Part shown: positions 7,715 to 14,472 of the stretch, piece after piece
Layout of the letters: each line of letters opens with the position of its first letter
Position numbering within the stretch: the first letter of the stretch is position 1
NCBI GenBank assembly: GCA_003648455.1
Contig: QMPG01000042.1
Coordinates: 1 to 14,472 of the forward strand
Reading direction: 5' to 3'
Length of the DNA stretch: 14,472 nucleotides
DNA from: Bacteroidota bacterium
GTDB lineage: Bacteria; Bacteroidota; Bacteroidia; Bacteroidales; B39-G9
Made by a program: the position numbers and the translations under genes
Notes under the pieces: model-generated
Told to the model about the DNA's origin: nothing
Databases searched by the model: none
Seen by the model: only the letters and a program-made list of their open reading frames with translations

Positions 7715-10099
7715 TTATTCTTTCTTTTTAGTTTTTTTCTTTGGTTTAGCTTTAGCTTTTGATTTAGTTTTTACAGTGGTTTTAGACTTCGTTTTTGATT
7801 TTGCTTTAGTGTTTTTTGGTTTCACCACTTTGTTAATTATCTCAAGACAAGCTTCATAAGACAAACTTTCAGGCACAACATCTTTTGGTATTTTATAGTT
7901 TTTCTTGTTATAAGAAATATATGGTCCCCAACGTCCATTAAGTATTTTTACGGGTACATCTTGATCGAAAATTTTTATAGTCTTTTTTCTGTCGTATTCT
8001 CTTTTTTCTTCAATTATCTCAATAGCCCTATCTTCACGCAATGTATAAGGGTCATCTATTCCTTTTTTTAACGAAAAGAACTTATTATCATGTTTTACAT
8101 AAGGACCAAATCGTCCAATAGCAACAGTAATTTCTTTGTCTTCATACTTACCAACAACTCTTGGTAGCCTAAAAAGATCGAGAGCTTCTTTCAAAGTAAT
8201 TGTTTCAAGGTGCTGTTCCTTAGTAAGCTTTGCATACCTCGGTTTTTCTTCATCGTCGGATTTGCCAATTTGTGCCATTGGACCATATCTACCTATACGA
8301 ACAAAAACTTCTTTACCAGAAGCTTTGTCAACTCCTAATTTTCTTTCACCGGTTTTTCTTTCAGAATTCTCGAGTGTTATTTCAACTTTATTATGAAATG
8401 ATTTATAAAATTTATCTATCATTTTACTCCAAACAAGTTTCCCCTTTGCTATTTCATCGAATTCTTTTTCGACTGATGCAGTAAAATTAAAATCAATAAT
8501 ATCTTCAAAATTCTCAACTAAGAAATCGTTAACAACAATCCCAATATCTGTTGGGAATAATTTTGATTTTTCTGCTCCTGTTATTTCTGTCTTAATATCA
8601 TCAACAATATTATTATTTACTAAAGAAATGAAATTAAAATTTCGCTTTTCACCCTCACGATTTTCTTTTAATACATAACCTCTTTTTTGAACTGTTGAAA
8701 TAATTGGCGCATAAGTTGAAGGACGACCAATACCTAATTCTTCTAATTTTTTCACCAAAGCTGCTTCAGTATATCTTGGAGGATGATGTGTAAAGCGTTG
8801 AATGGCATTAATAATATTAACATTTAAATCATCATTTTCACTTATTGGAGGAAGCAAAGATTTTGCTACATCACCATTCTCTAATATTTCATATACTTTT
8901 AAAAAACCATCGAATTTCAAAATTTCGCCTGTTGCTAAGTATTTATAATCTGAATTTGAAATGCTTATATTGATATTAGTTTTTTCAAATTTTGCTTCTG
9001 CCATTTGCGAGGCAATTGTTCTTTTCCAAATAAGTTTGTATAATTTTTTTTCTGCTTCACTTCCGCTCACTTCAAACTTATTAAGCGAAGTAGGACGAAT
9101 TGCTTCGTGAGCTTCTTGTGCAGACTTCGATTTTGTTCTAAATTTTCTAACTTTCAGGTATTCATCACCAAAATTTGAGACAATAACATTTTTGGCTTCA
9201 GACATTGCAAAGTCAGACAAATTAACAGAATCTGTTCTCATATATGTTATTTTCCCAGACTCATATAATTTTTGTGCGACCATCATTGTTTGAGAAACAG
9301 AAAAGTTGAATTTTCGTGAAGCTTCTTGCTGTAATGTTGAAGTAGTGAAAGGTGCCAGTGGTGATTTTTTTGTTGGTTTTTTTATTACCTCAACTACTTT
9401 GTGTTTTGATGTTTTGGAATTTTCAAGAAATTTTAAGACTTCTTCTTTTGTATCAAACCGTTTCGACAAGTCTGCTTTAAGTTCATAGTTATTATTAGCA
9501 ACATTGAATATTGCGCTTACTTTATAAAAAGATTCGCTATTAAAAGACATAATCTCTCTCTCTCTTTCGACTAACAAACGAACTGCAACTGACTGAACTC
9601 TTCCTGCCGATAATGAAGGTTTTATTTTTTTCCAAAGAATTGGCGATAATTCAAACCCAACTAATCTGTCAAGTATACGACGAGCTTGTTGAGAATTAAC
9701 TATATCATTATTAATATCTCTTGGATTTTTTATTGAATCTAAAATTGCTTTTTTTGTAATTTCGTGAAAAACAATTCTTTTTGTATTGTCCTTATTTAAC
9801 TTTAACTCGTCGAATAAATGCCATGCAATTGCCTCTCCTTCACGATCTTCATCGGAAGCAATCCATACTGTTTTAGCATTTTTTGTTAATTTTTTTAGTT
9901 CTGAAACAATTTTTTTCTTATCAGGAGACACCTCATAATTTGGTTGATAATTATTATCAATGTCAATTCCTAACTTTTTTTTCGACAAATCTCTTATATG
10001 ACCAAAACTTGACTTAACCACATATTCTTTACCTAAAAACTTCTCTATAGTCTTCGCTTTTGCAGGAGACTCAACAATAACTAAATTATCTTCCATCAA
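7715..10099 (-). CDS. topA: Type I DNA topoisomerase (type IA)
   Basis: This enzyme relaxes negatively supercoiled DNA by cutting and rejoining one strand. The TOPRIM domain shows VESPAKAKT (E10) and the metal triad D83/D85/E87 in SDEDREGEAIAWHL. The catalytic tyrosine is Y286 in ITYMRTDS. Other family motifs are RRILDRLVGFELSP, LSAGRVQSVAVRL, LAPFTTSTLQQEA, AQEAHEAIRPT, YTEAALVK.LEELGIGRPSTYA and the TxxG-like EITGAEKSKLFPT. In place of C-terminal zinc ribbons there are three topoisomerase C-terminal repeats marked by GRYGP (603-607), GRFGP (662-666) and GRWGP (722-726). A lysine-rich tail follows (about 760-794), probably for DNA binding. Length (794) is normal for the phylum. ATG codons at residues 1 and 2 are both possible starts. 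It diverges from the PBP gene across a 118-bp gap and leads a same-strand series into the T9SS genes. Confidence 0.97.
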   Translation of the reverse strand: MMEDNLVIVESPAKAKTIEKFLGKEYVVKSSFGHIRDLSKKKLGIDIDNNYQPNYEVSPDKKKIVSELKKLTKNAKTVWIASDEDREGEAIAWHLFDELKLNKDNTKRIVFHEITKKAILDSIKNPRDINNDIVNSQQARRILDRLVGFELSPILWKKIKPSLSAGRVQSVAVRLLVEREREIMSFNSESFYKVSAIFNVANNNYELKADLSKRFDTKEEVLKFLENSKTSKHKVVEVIKKPTKKSPLAPFTTSTLQQEASRKFNFSVSQTMMVAQKLYESGKITYMRTDSVNLSDFAMSEAKNVIVSNFGDEYLKVRKFRTKSKSAQEAHEAIRPTSLNKFEVSGSEAEKKLYKLIWKRTIASQMAEAKFEKTNINISISNSDYKYLATGEILKFDGFLKVYEILENGDVAKSLLPPISENDDLNVNIINAIQRFTHHPPRYTEAALVKKLEELGIGRPSTYAPIISTVQKRGYVLKENREGEKRNFNFISLVNNNIVDDIKTEITGAEKSKLFPTDIGIVVNDFLVENFEDIIDFNFTASVEKEFDEIAKGKLVWSKMIDKFYKSFHNKVEITLENSERKTGERKLGVDKASGKEVFVRIGRYGPMAQIGKSDDEEKPRYAKLTKEQHLETITLKEALDLFRLPRVVGKYEDKEITVAIGRFGPYVKHDNKFFSLKKGIDDPYTLREDRAIEIIEEKREYDRKKTIKIFDQDVPVKILNGRWGPYISYNKKNYKIPKDVVPESLSYEACLEIINKVVKPKNTKAKSKTKSKTTVKTKSKAKAKPKKKTKKKE

Positions 10100-10132
10100 A
10101 TTATTCTTTATAATTTTATTTAAAAAATTTTA

Positions 10133-10163
10133 CAAAGTAAAACAAATAGATTCCTAAGTTCAA
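10133..10163 (-). promoter_or_regulatory. Candidate topA promoter
   Basis: On the minus strand a TTG (10161-10163) is followed after 20 bases by TTACTTTG (10133-10140). This matches 7 of the 8 positions of the Bacteroidota -7 element TAnnTTTG when its two free positions are counted as matches. The spacing suits -33/-7 promoters, and the leader before the topA ATG at 10099 would be about 30 bases. Confidence 0.3.
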
Positions 10164-10171
10164 AATTTTAG

Positions 10172-10192
10172 ATAAAATAAATATTATTTTAT
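10172..10192. repeat. AT-rich palindrome in the topA/PBP divergent gap
   Basis: ATAAAATAA (10172-10180) and TTATTTTAT (10184-10192) are perfect 9-base arms around ATA. The element sits in the 118-bp gap between two divergent genes, where an operator could affect both. It contains only A and T, so chance is likely. Confidence 0.2.
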
Positions 10193-10201
10193 TAATTTTA
10201 C

Positions 10202-10217
10202 AGCAAATAAATTTGCT
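10202..10217 (+). promoter_or_regulatory. Perfect inverted repeat touching the PBP start codon
   Basis: AGCAAAT-AA-ATTTGCT is a perfect dyad whose last base is directly followed by the ATG at 10218. With a usable loop, RNA could form AGCAA/TTGCT around six bases right at the ribosome entry site; as DNA it could be an operator. The usual A-rich initiation region lies partly inside it. The G/C positions of both arms match, which makes it less trivial than the all-AT dyads nearby. Confidence 0.4.
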
Positions 10218-12578
10218 ATGAAGACACATAATAAAAGAAATAAATTAATAATAATAATTTTTTGGGCATTAATAATCTTCCCTATTATTTTTTCAATAAC
10301 AATATTTACTTTAATATCTACAGGAGCAATGGGTTTTATGCCTTCTTTTGAAGATTTAGAAAACCCAAAAAGTAATTTAGCGTCTGAGATTTACTCATCA
10401 GATCAAGTACTGTATGGGAAATATTATTATCAAAACAGAACTTTTGTTGATTTTGATGATTTATCGCCTTATTTGGTAAAAGCATTAATTTCTACTGAGG
10501 ACTACCGCTTTACAAAACATTCAGGTATTGATGCCATAGCTATGTTTAGAGTTGCTTACGGCGTTTTATCAGGGGATTTGAAAGGTGGTGGAAGTACAAT
10601 AACACAACAACTATCAAAAAATTTATTCCCAAGAGACACATCAACTTACAATTCGAAATTGCAAAAAACTTCGCATCTAATTCTTGCAAAACTGAAAGAA
10701 TGGGTTACAGCGGTTAAACTTGAAAGAAATTACACAAAAGAAGAAATTCTTGCAATGTACCTTAACACTGTTCCCTTTGGCAGTCAATCATTTGGGATAA
10801 AATCTGCATGTAATACTTTTTTTAATAAAACGCCTTCAAATATGCAAATGGAGCAGGCTGCATTAATGATTGGAGTGTTAAAAGCGCCCTCATATTATAG
10901 CCCTGTAAGGCATCCTGAAAGAGCATTGAGACGAAGAAACACAGTTTTAAAACAAATGAGAAAATATAATTTTATTTCTCAAAACACTTATGATTCAATA
11001 GCAAAAACTCCTCTTAATCTTGAATATAAAGTTCAAACTCACACTCAAGGTTTAGCAACTTATTTTAGAGAATATTTAAGAATGACCTTAAATGCAAAAA
11101 AACCCGATATGAAAAATTATTGGAGTTATAAAAAATTCGAAGAAGATTCTATAGAATGGGAAACAAACCCATTGTTCGGATGGTGCAATAAAAATTTTAA
11201 GCCAGATGGTACAAATTATAACATATATAAAGATGGTTTAAAAATTTACACAACAATAAACTCAAAGATGCAAAAATATGCAGAAGAAGCAGTAGAAGAG
11301 CATCTGAGTAAAGACCTGCAACTTGCTTTTGATAGAGAAATAAAAAACAAAAAAACTGCGCCTTTCTCAAAAGATTTAACACCTGAAGAAACCGAGCATA
11401 TTTTACTCCTATCAATGAAAAGGAGTGAGAGATATAGAGTATTAAGGAATAAAGGATATTCACAAGATTCTATAAAGCTTATTTTCAACACACCAACTCC
11501 AATGCAAGTTTTTAGCTGGAAAGGAGAAATAGACACAGTAATGTCTCCAATGGATTCTATTAAATACTACAAACATTTTTTGCAAGCAGGATTTATGTCG
11601 ATGGAACCAAGCAGTGGTTATGTCAGAGCATATGTTGGAGGAATAAATTATAAATATTTTCAATTTGATCATGTAAAATTAAGCAGGAGACAAGTAGGAT
11701 CAACTTTTAAACCTTTTTTATATACTCTTGCTATGCAAGAAGGATATTCTCCTTGCTACGAAGTACCAAATGTTCCAACAACTTTTGTTTTGCCTTCTGG
11801 AGATACATGGACGCCAAGAAATTCAGGTAACTCAAAATATGACCGAAAAATGGTTACTTTAAAATGGGGCTTAGCCAACTCTGTTAATAATGTTTCTGCA
11901 TGGTTAATGAAACAATTTAAGCCAAAAGCAGTAATCAATATTACAAAATTAATGGGCATAAAAAGTTATATTCCACCTGTACCATCAATATGTTTGGGAA
12001 CTGCTGATATTTCTCTTTACGAAATGATTGGAGCCTATAGCACTTTTGCGAATAAAGGTGTTTATACAGAACCAATATTTGTTACAAGAATTGAAGATAA
12101 AAACGGCAACATATTACAAACCTTCCAACCTAAAAAAACAGAAGCTATTAGCAAAAACACAGCCTATTTAATGCTAAACCTAATGCAGGGTGTTGTTCAA
12201 AAAGGAACAAGTATTAGGTTGAGATTTAAATACAATTTAATGAATGAGATTGCAGCCAAAACAGGAACAACAAACAACCAATCAGATGGTTGGTTTATGG
12301 GAATTACTCCAAATTTAGTTTCTGGTGTTTGGGTTGGTGGCGAGGATAGAAGCATCCACTTTGACGAAATATACTACGGACAAGGTGCCAATATGGCTCT
12401 ACCAATTTGGGCATTATATATGCAAAAAGTTTATGCTGACAGCCTAGGCATTACAACCGAAGATGTATTTGAAAAACCTGTAGGGTTCTCATCATCTATG
12501 GAATGTGATGGAAACAACCAAAGCAATTTTATTGAAGATGAAAATACAAATAAAGAGGATAGTGAATTTTTTAATTAA
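10218..12578 (+). CDS. mrcA: Class A penicillin-binding protein 1A (transglycosylase/transpeptidase)
   Basis: This bifunctional enzyme polymerises lipid II into glycan strands and cross-links the peptides of peptidoglycan in the periplasm. A short basic N-terminus is followed by one transmembrane anchor (about 9-34). The GT51 transglycosylase domain spans about 50-235, with catalytic E94 in STEDYRF..H.GID, then GGGSTITQQLSKNLF and ERNYTKEEILAMYLNTVPFGSQSFGI. A linker with a charged insertion (about 280-450) precedes the transpeptidase domain. That domain has nucleophile S495 in GSTFK (494-498), SVN (555-557) and KTGTTN (681-686), followed by DGWFMG and GVWVGGEDR. Length (786) is normal. The tail is acidic and Asn-rich. 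All catalytic motifs are intact. It is the only plus-strand gene in the window, divergent from topA, and its stop lies 9 bp from the stop of the convergent ABC gene. The start is set by the cytoplasmic-end basic residues before the anchor. Confidence 0.95.
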   Translation: MKTHNKRNKLIIIIFWALIIFPIIFSITIFTLISTGAMGFMPSFEDLENPKSNLASEIYSSDQVLYGKYYYQNRTFVDFDDLSPYLVKALISTEDYRFTKHSGIDAIAMFRVAYGVLSGDLKGGGSTITQQLSKNLFPRDTSTYNSKLQKTSHLILAKLKEWVTAVKLERNYTKEEILAMYLNTVPFGSQSFGIKSACNTFFNKTPSNMQMEQAALMIGVLKAPSYYSPVRHPERALRRRNTVLKQMRKYNFISQNTYDSIAKTPLNLEYKVQTHTQGLATYFREYLRMTLNAKKPDMKNYWSYKKFEEDSIEWETNPLFGWCNKNFKPDGTNYNIYKDGLKIYTTINSKMQKYAEEAVEEHLSKDLQLAFDREIKNKKTAPFSKDLTPEETEHILLLSMKRSERYRVLRNKGYSQDSIKLIFNTPTPMQVFSWKGEIDTVMSPMDSIKYYKHFLQAGFMSMEPSSGYVRAYVGGINYKYFQFDHVKLSRRQVGSTFKPFLYTLAMQEGYSPCYEVPNVPTTFVLPSGDTWTPRNSGNSKYDRKMVTLKWGLANSVNNVSAWLMKQFKPKAVINITKLMGIKSYIPPVPSICLGTADISLYEMIGAYSTFANKGVYTEPIFVTRIEDKNGNILQTFQPKKTEAISKNTAYLMLNLMQGVVQKGTSIRLRFKYNLMNEIAAKTGTTNNQSDGWFMGITPNLVSGVWVGGEDRSIHFDEIYYGQGANMALPIWALYMQKVYADSLGITTEDVFEKPVGFSSSMECDGNNQSNFIEDENTNKEDSEFFN

Positions 12579-12609
12579 TAAGTCCTTTTAAATTATTGAA
12601 TTAATAAGT
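12573..12609. repeat. Short direct repeat across the convergent gene ends
   Basis: AATTAATAAGT occurs at 12573-12583, covering the PBP stop codon, and again at 12599-12609, inside the last codons of the convergent ABC gene. The copies are 26 bases apart. Only 9 bases separate the two stop codons, and no hairpin terminator is seen between the genes. The repeat is short and AT-rich, so its meaning is uncertain. Confidence 0.3.
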
Positions 12610-14273
12610 TTTTTGGTGTAATCTGAATCTGGGTTCATAAATATGCTATCGGCTTCACCTATTTCTTCAATTTTGCCGTTATTCATAACTATCATACGGT
12701 CTGACATATACTTAACAACTGACAAATCGTGTGAAATAAATAGATATGTTAATTGAAAATCGTCTTTTAACTGATTAAGAAGATTTAAAACCTGTGCTTG
12801 CACAGAAACATCTAAGGCAGAAACAGATTCGTCACAAATTACTAATTCAGGGTTAAGTGCTAAAGCTCTTGCAATTCCAATTCGCTGACGCTGTCCTCCT
12901 GAAAATTCATGTGGATATCGAGAGAATACTGCTGGTTCAAGATTAACTTTCTTTAAAATCTCAACCGCTCTTAATTCTCTTTGTTTTTGATTTTGCAAAA
13001 TACCATGAACCTTCATTGGTTCAACAATAGCCTCCCCTACTGTCATTCTAGGACTTAATGAAGAATACGGGTCTTGGAAAATTATTTGAATTTTTTGACG
13101 AAATTTTCTTAATTCTTTTTTTGATAAATTTCTCAAATTTTTTCCTTTATAAATTATATCGCCACTACCTCCTTTAATTAATTGTAAAAGAGTTCTACTA
13201 AGAGTAGTTTTCCCACATCCCGATTCTCCAACTAAACCAAGTGTCTCTCCTTTATAAACATCAAAACTCACATCATTCACAGCCTTAACATACTTTAAAG
13301 GTCTACAAAAAAAATTCTTTTTCTCAACAAAAAATTTTTCAAGATTCTTCACCCTCAATATAGGTTCGTTTAAATAAATCTCCTTATGATATTGCTGCCT
13401 TTGCTCTTTCTTGATTGTTATAAATTTTCCCTTTATGTTATAATCTGAAATGGTTGGTAATGGCTTAATCCTTTTTTCTAATGAAGGACGACAAGCCCAT
13501 AATGCTTTTGTATAATAATGTTTAGGATTCTTTACTATTCCTGATGGTGTCCCAAATTCTACAATACAACCATCTTTCATGACAAGAATTTTGTCAGCAA
13601 TATTAGCAACAACCGATAAATCATGAGAGATAAAAACAATGGCAGTATTATATTTTTTTTGCAAATCCTTCATTAAATCAAGTATAGTTTTTTGAACTGT
13701 CACATCGAGTGCCGTAGTAGGTTCATCGGCTATTAAGACCTGAGGCTTGCTCGACATTGCCATTGCAATCATAACTCTTTGCTTCTGACCACCTGATAAT
13801 TGATGTGGATATGATTTAAAAAGTATTTCGGGACGAGGCAGATTAACTTCCATAAACAATTCTTTAGCAATTTTTTTTGCTCCTTTTTGAGATATGTTTT
13901 GATGTATTCTAATTGCTTCGACAAGTTGCTTACCACAAGTCATAACGGGATTTAAAGATGTCATTGGTTCTTGGAAAATCATTGAAATATTTCGACCTCT
14001 ATACTTTTCAACATCTTTTCTTTTGAGCAAATCAACAATTTCATTTCCATCATTTAATTTAACACTCCCTTTTTTTACTAATGCACCTGAAGGTAATAAT
14101 TTAATCAATGACAATGCTGTTATTGATTTTCCAGAACCCGATTCTCCAACAATACCAATTGTCTCTCCTCGATTTATCGAAAAATTAACGTTATCAACAA
14201 CCGTTCGCTCTTCATTCTTTTCAGAAAAAGTTACTGTTAAATCATTAACTTCTAAAATTGGATTTGAGCTCAT
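12588..14273 (-). CDS. Double-ATPase ABC transporter protein, DppD-DppF/YejF type
   Basis: This protein carries two peptide/nickel-type ABC ATPase domains in one chain and should energise uptake of oligopeptides or similar solutes through partner permeases. Domain 1 (about 5-260) has Walker A GESGSGKS (43-50), signature LSGGQ (159-163), Walker B VLIADEP (179-185) and switch H217. Domain 2 (about 303-558) has Walker A GESGCGKT (349-356), signature FSGGQ (457-461), Walker B LVICDE (477-482) and H515. All ATPase motifs are intact in both halves. The oligopeptide-family tail is seen after domain 1 as YYTKALWACRPSLEKR, and a short version ends domain 2. The linker (about 265-300) is basic. Length (561) fits YejF/GsiA-like fusions. 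No permease or substrate-binding gene lies beside it in the window, so the substrate is unknown. The start at 14273 lies close ahead of the ILEVNDLTVTF strand that opens domain 1. Confidence 0.93.
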   Translation of the reverse strand: MSSNPILEVNDLTVTFSEKNEERTVVDNVNFSINRGETIGIVGESGSGKSITALSLIKLLPSGALVKKGSVKLNDGNEIVDLLKRKDVEKYRGRNISMIFQEPMTSLNPVMTCGKQLVEAIRIHQNISQKGAKKIAKELFMEVNLPRPEILFKSYPHQLSGGQKQRVMIAMAMSSKPQVLIADEPTTALDVTVQKTILDLMKDLQKKYNTAIVFISHDLSVVANIADKILVMKDGCIVEFGTPSGIVKNPKHYYTKALWACRPSLEKRIKPLPTISDYNIKGKFITIKKEQRQQYHKEIYLNEPILRVKNLEKFFVEKKNFFCRPLKYVKAVNDVSFDVYKGETLGLVGESGCGKTTLSRTLLQLIKGGSGDIIYKGKNLRNLSKKELRKFRQKIQIIFQDPYSSLSPRMTVGEAIVEPMKVHGILQNQKQRELRAVEILKKVNLEPAVFSRYPHEFSGGQRQRIGIARALALNPELVICDESVSALDVSVQAQVLNLLNQLKDDFQLTYLFISHDLSVVKYMSDRMIVMNNGKIEEIGEADSIFMNPDSDYTKKLINSII

Positions 14274-14373
14274 AAAAAGTCATAATAATGATAAAAAAAC
14301 AATTTGGAAAAGATACTATATTTTTTTTATTACTCATAAATTTCTTCTTTTATATTAACAAAACAATTAACCC

Positions 14374-14392
14374 GAAAAATTCATAATTTTTC
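14374..14392. repeat. Inverted repeat upstream of the ABC gene
   Basis: GAAAAATT (14374-14381) and AATTTTTC (14385-14392) are perfect 8-base arms around CAT, about 100 bases ahead of the ABC gene start. The role is unknown. The stretch 14274-14373 shows no gene and no convincing promoter match. Confidence 0.3.
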
Positions 14393-14406
14393 TACGCTTA
14401 AGAATT

Positions 14407-14428
14407 ACCAACAAATTTGGTGTTTTTT
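14407..14428 (+). terminator. Weak candidate terminator at the right edge
   Basis: ACCAA (14407-14411) and TTGGT (14417-14421) form a 5-base stem around CAAAT, followed on the plus strand by G and six T. The form is that of a small intrinsic terminator, but the stem is short and no plus-strand gene lies just upstream (the ABC gene is on the other strand). It may instead be one arm of the repeat cluster described beside it. Confidence 0.2.
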
Positions 14429-14468
14429 AAACCCCAAATTTGGGTACTTCTAATGCGGGATTTCCCGC
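14412..14468. repeat. Palindrome cluster at the right edge
   Basis: CAAATTTGG occurs at 14412-14420 and again at 14435-14443, 23 bases apart. The second copy lies in a perfect 12-base palindrome, CCCAAATTTGGG (14433-14444). Ten bases on is GCGGGA-TT-TCCCGC (14455-14468), a GC-rich dyad that stands out against the AT-rich surroundings. The outer bases TAA/TTA also pair after one mismatch, up to the window end. It could be a terminator for a gene beyond the edge, an interspersed repeat, or the end of a mobile element; the window stops before this can be told. Confidence 0.45.
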
Positions 14469-14472
14469 TTTA

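Noticed and set aside
7715..7820. Lysine-rich low-complexity end of topA as a possible frameshift or misread tail
   Set aside because: The frame is continuous, and basic tails after the C-terminal repeats are common in topoisomerase I of this phylum.
10208..10215. TAAATTTG just before the PBP ATG, a full match to the Bacteroidota -7 element TAnnTTTG
   Set aside because: Transcription would start at or inside the start codon, and there is no TTG at the -33 distance. It is better explained as part of the inverted repeat there.
14023..14358. Plus-strand open frame of 111 codons overlapping the start of the ABC gene
   Set aside because: It is mostly antisense to the conserved first ATPase domain, and the non-overlapping end is low-complexity and hydrophobic.

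Overview
The window is a strongly AT-rich chromosomal segment from a member of the Bacteroidota. The diagnostic content is a complete core of the type IX secretion system (T9SS) and gliding machinery in the order porP-gldK-gldL-gldM-gldN. This is the same order as the Porphyromonas porPKLMN operon. The lineage below phylum cannot be fixed from sequence alone. Purine-rich Shine-Dalgarno sequences are largely missing ahead of starts, as expected for this phylum.

Layout, read along the minus strand from 10099 down to 199: topA (DNA topoisomerase I), an arginase/formiminoglutamase-fold protein that has lost nearly all metal ligands, a PorP/SprF-family outer-membrane protein, the GldK lipoprotein, the GldL and GldM inner-membrane motor subunits, and GldN. 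Gaps are 19-179 bp and all seven genes point the same way. A strong, nearly symmetrical hairpin terminator follows gldN. On the plus strand, divergent from topA, lies a bifunctional class A penicillin-binding protein (10218-12578). It converges with a minus-strand gene for a double-ATPase peptide-type ABC transporter protein (12588-14273), with only 9 bp between their stop codons.

How the genes work together: GldL and GldM form the proton-driven motor in the cytoplasmic membrane, and GldM spans the periplasm to meet the GldK/GldN ring at the outer membrane. PorP/SprF proteins act at the outer membrane as partners of secreted or cell-surface T9SS proteins. The motor residues known from Flavobacterium johnsoniae are present here (GldL K35 and E53, GldM R12). 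The GldM transmembrane helix also carries an unexpected glutamate, E26.

The points most worth following are the arginase-fold protein with a dismantled active site, placed next to the secretion genes; the extra acidic residue in the GldM membrane helix; a perfect inverted repeat touching the PBP start codon; and clusters of palindromes at the two non-coding edges (1-198 and 14274-14472). No RNA genes, CRISPR arrays or recognisable insertion sequences were seen. There is no gene-free stretch longer than 300 bp.
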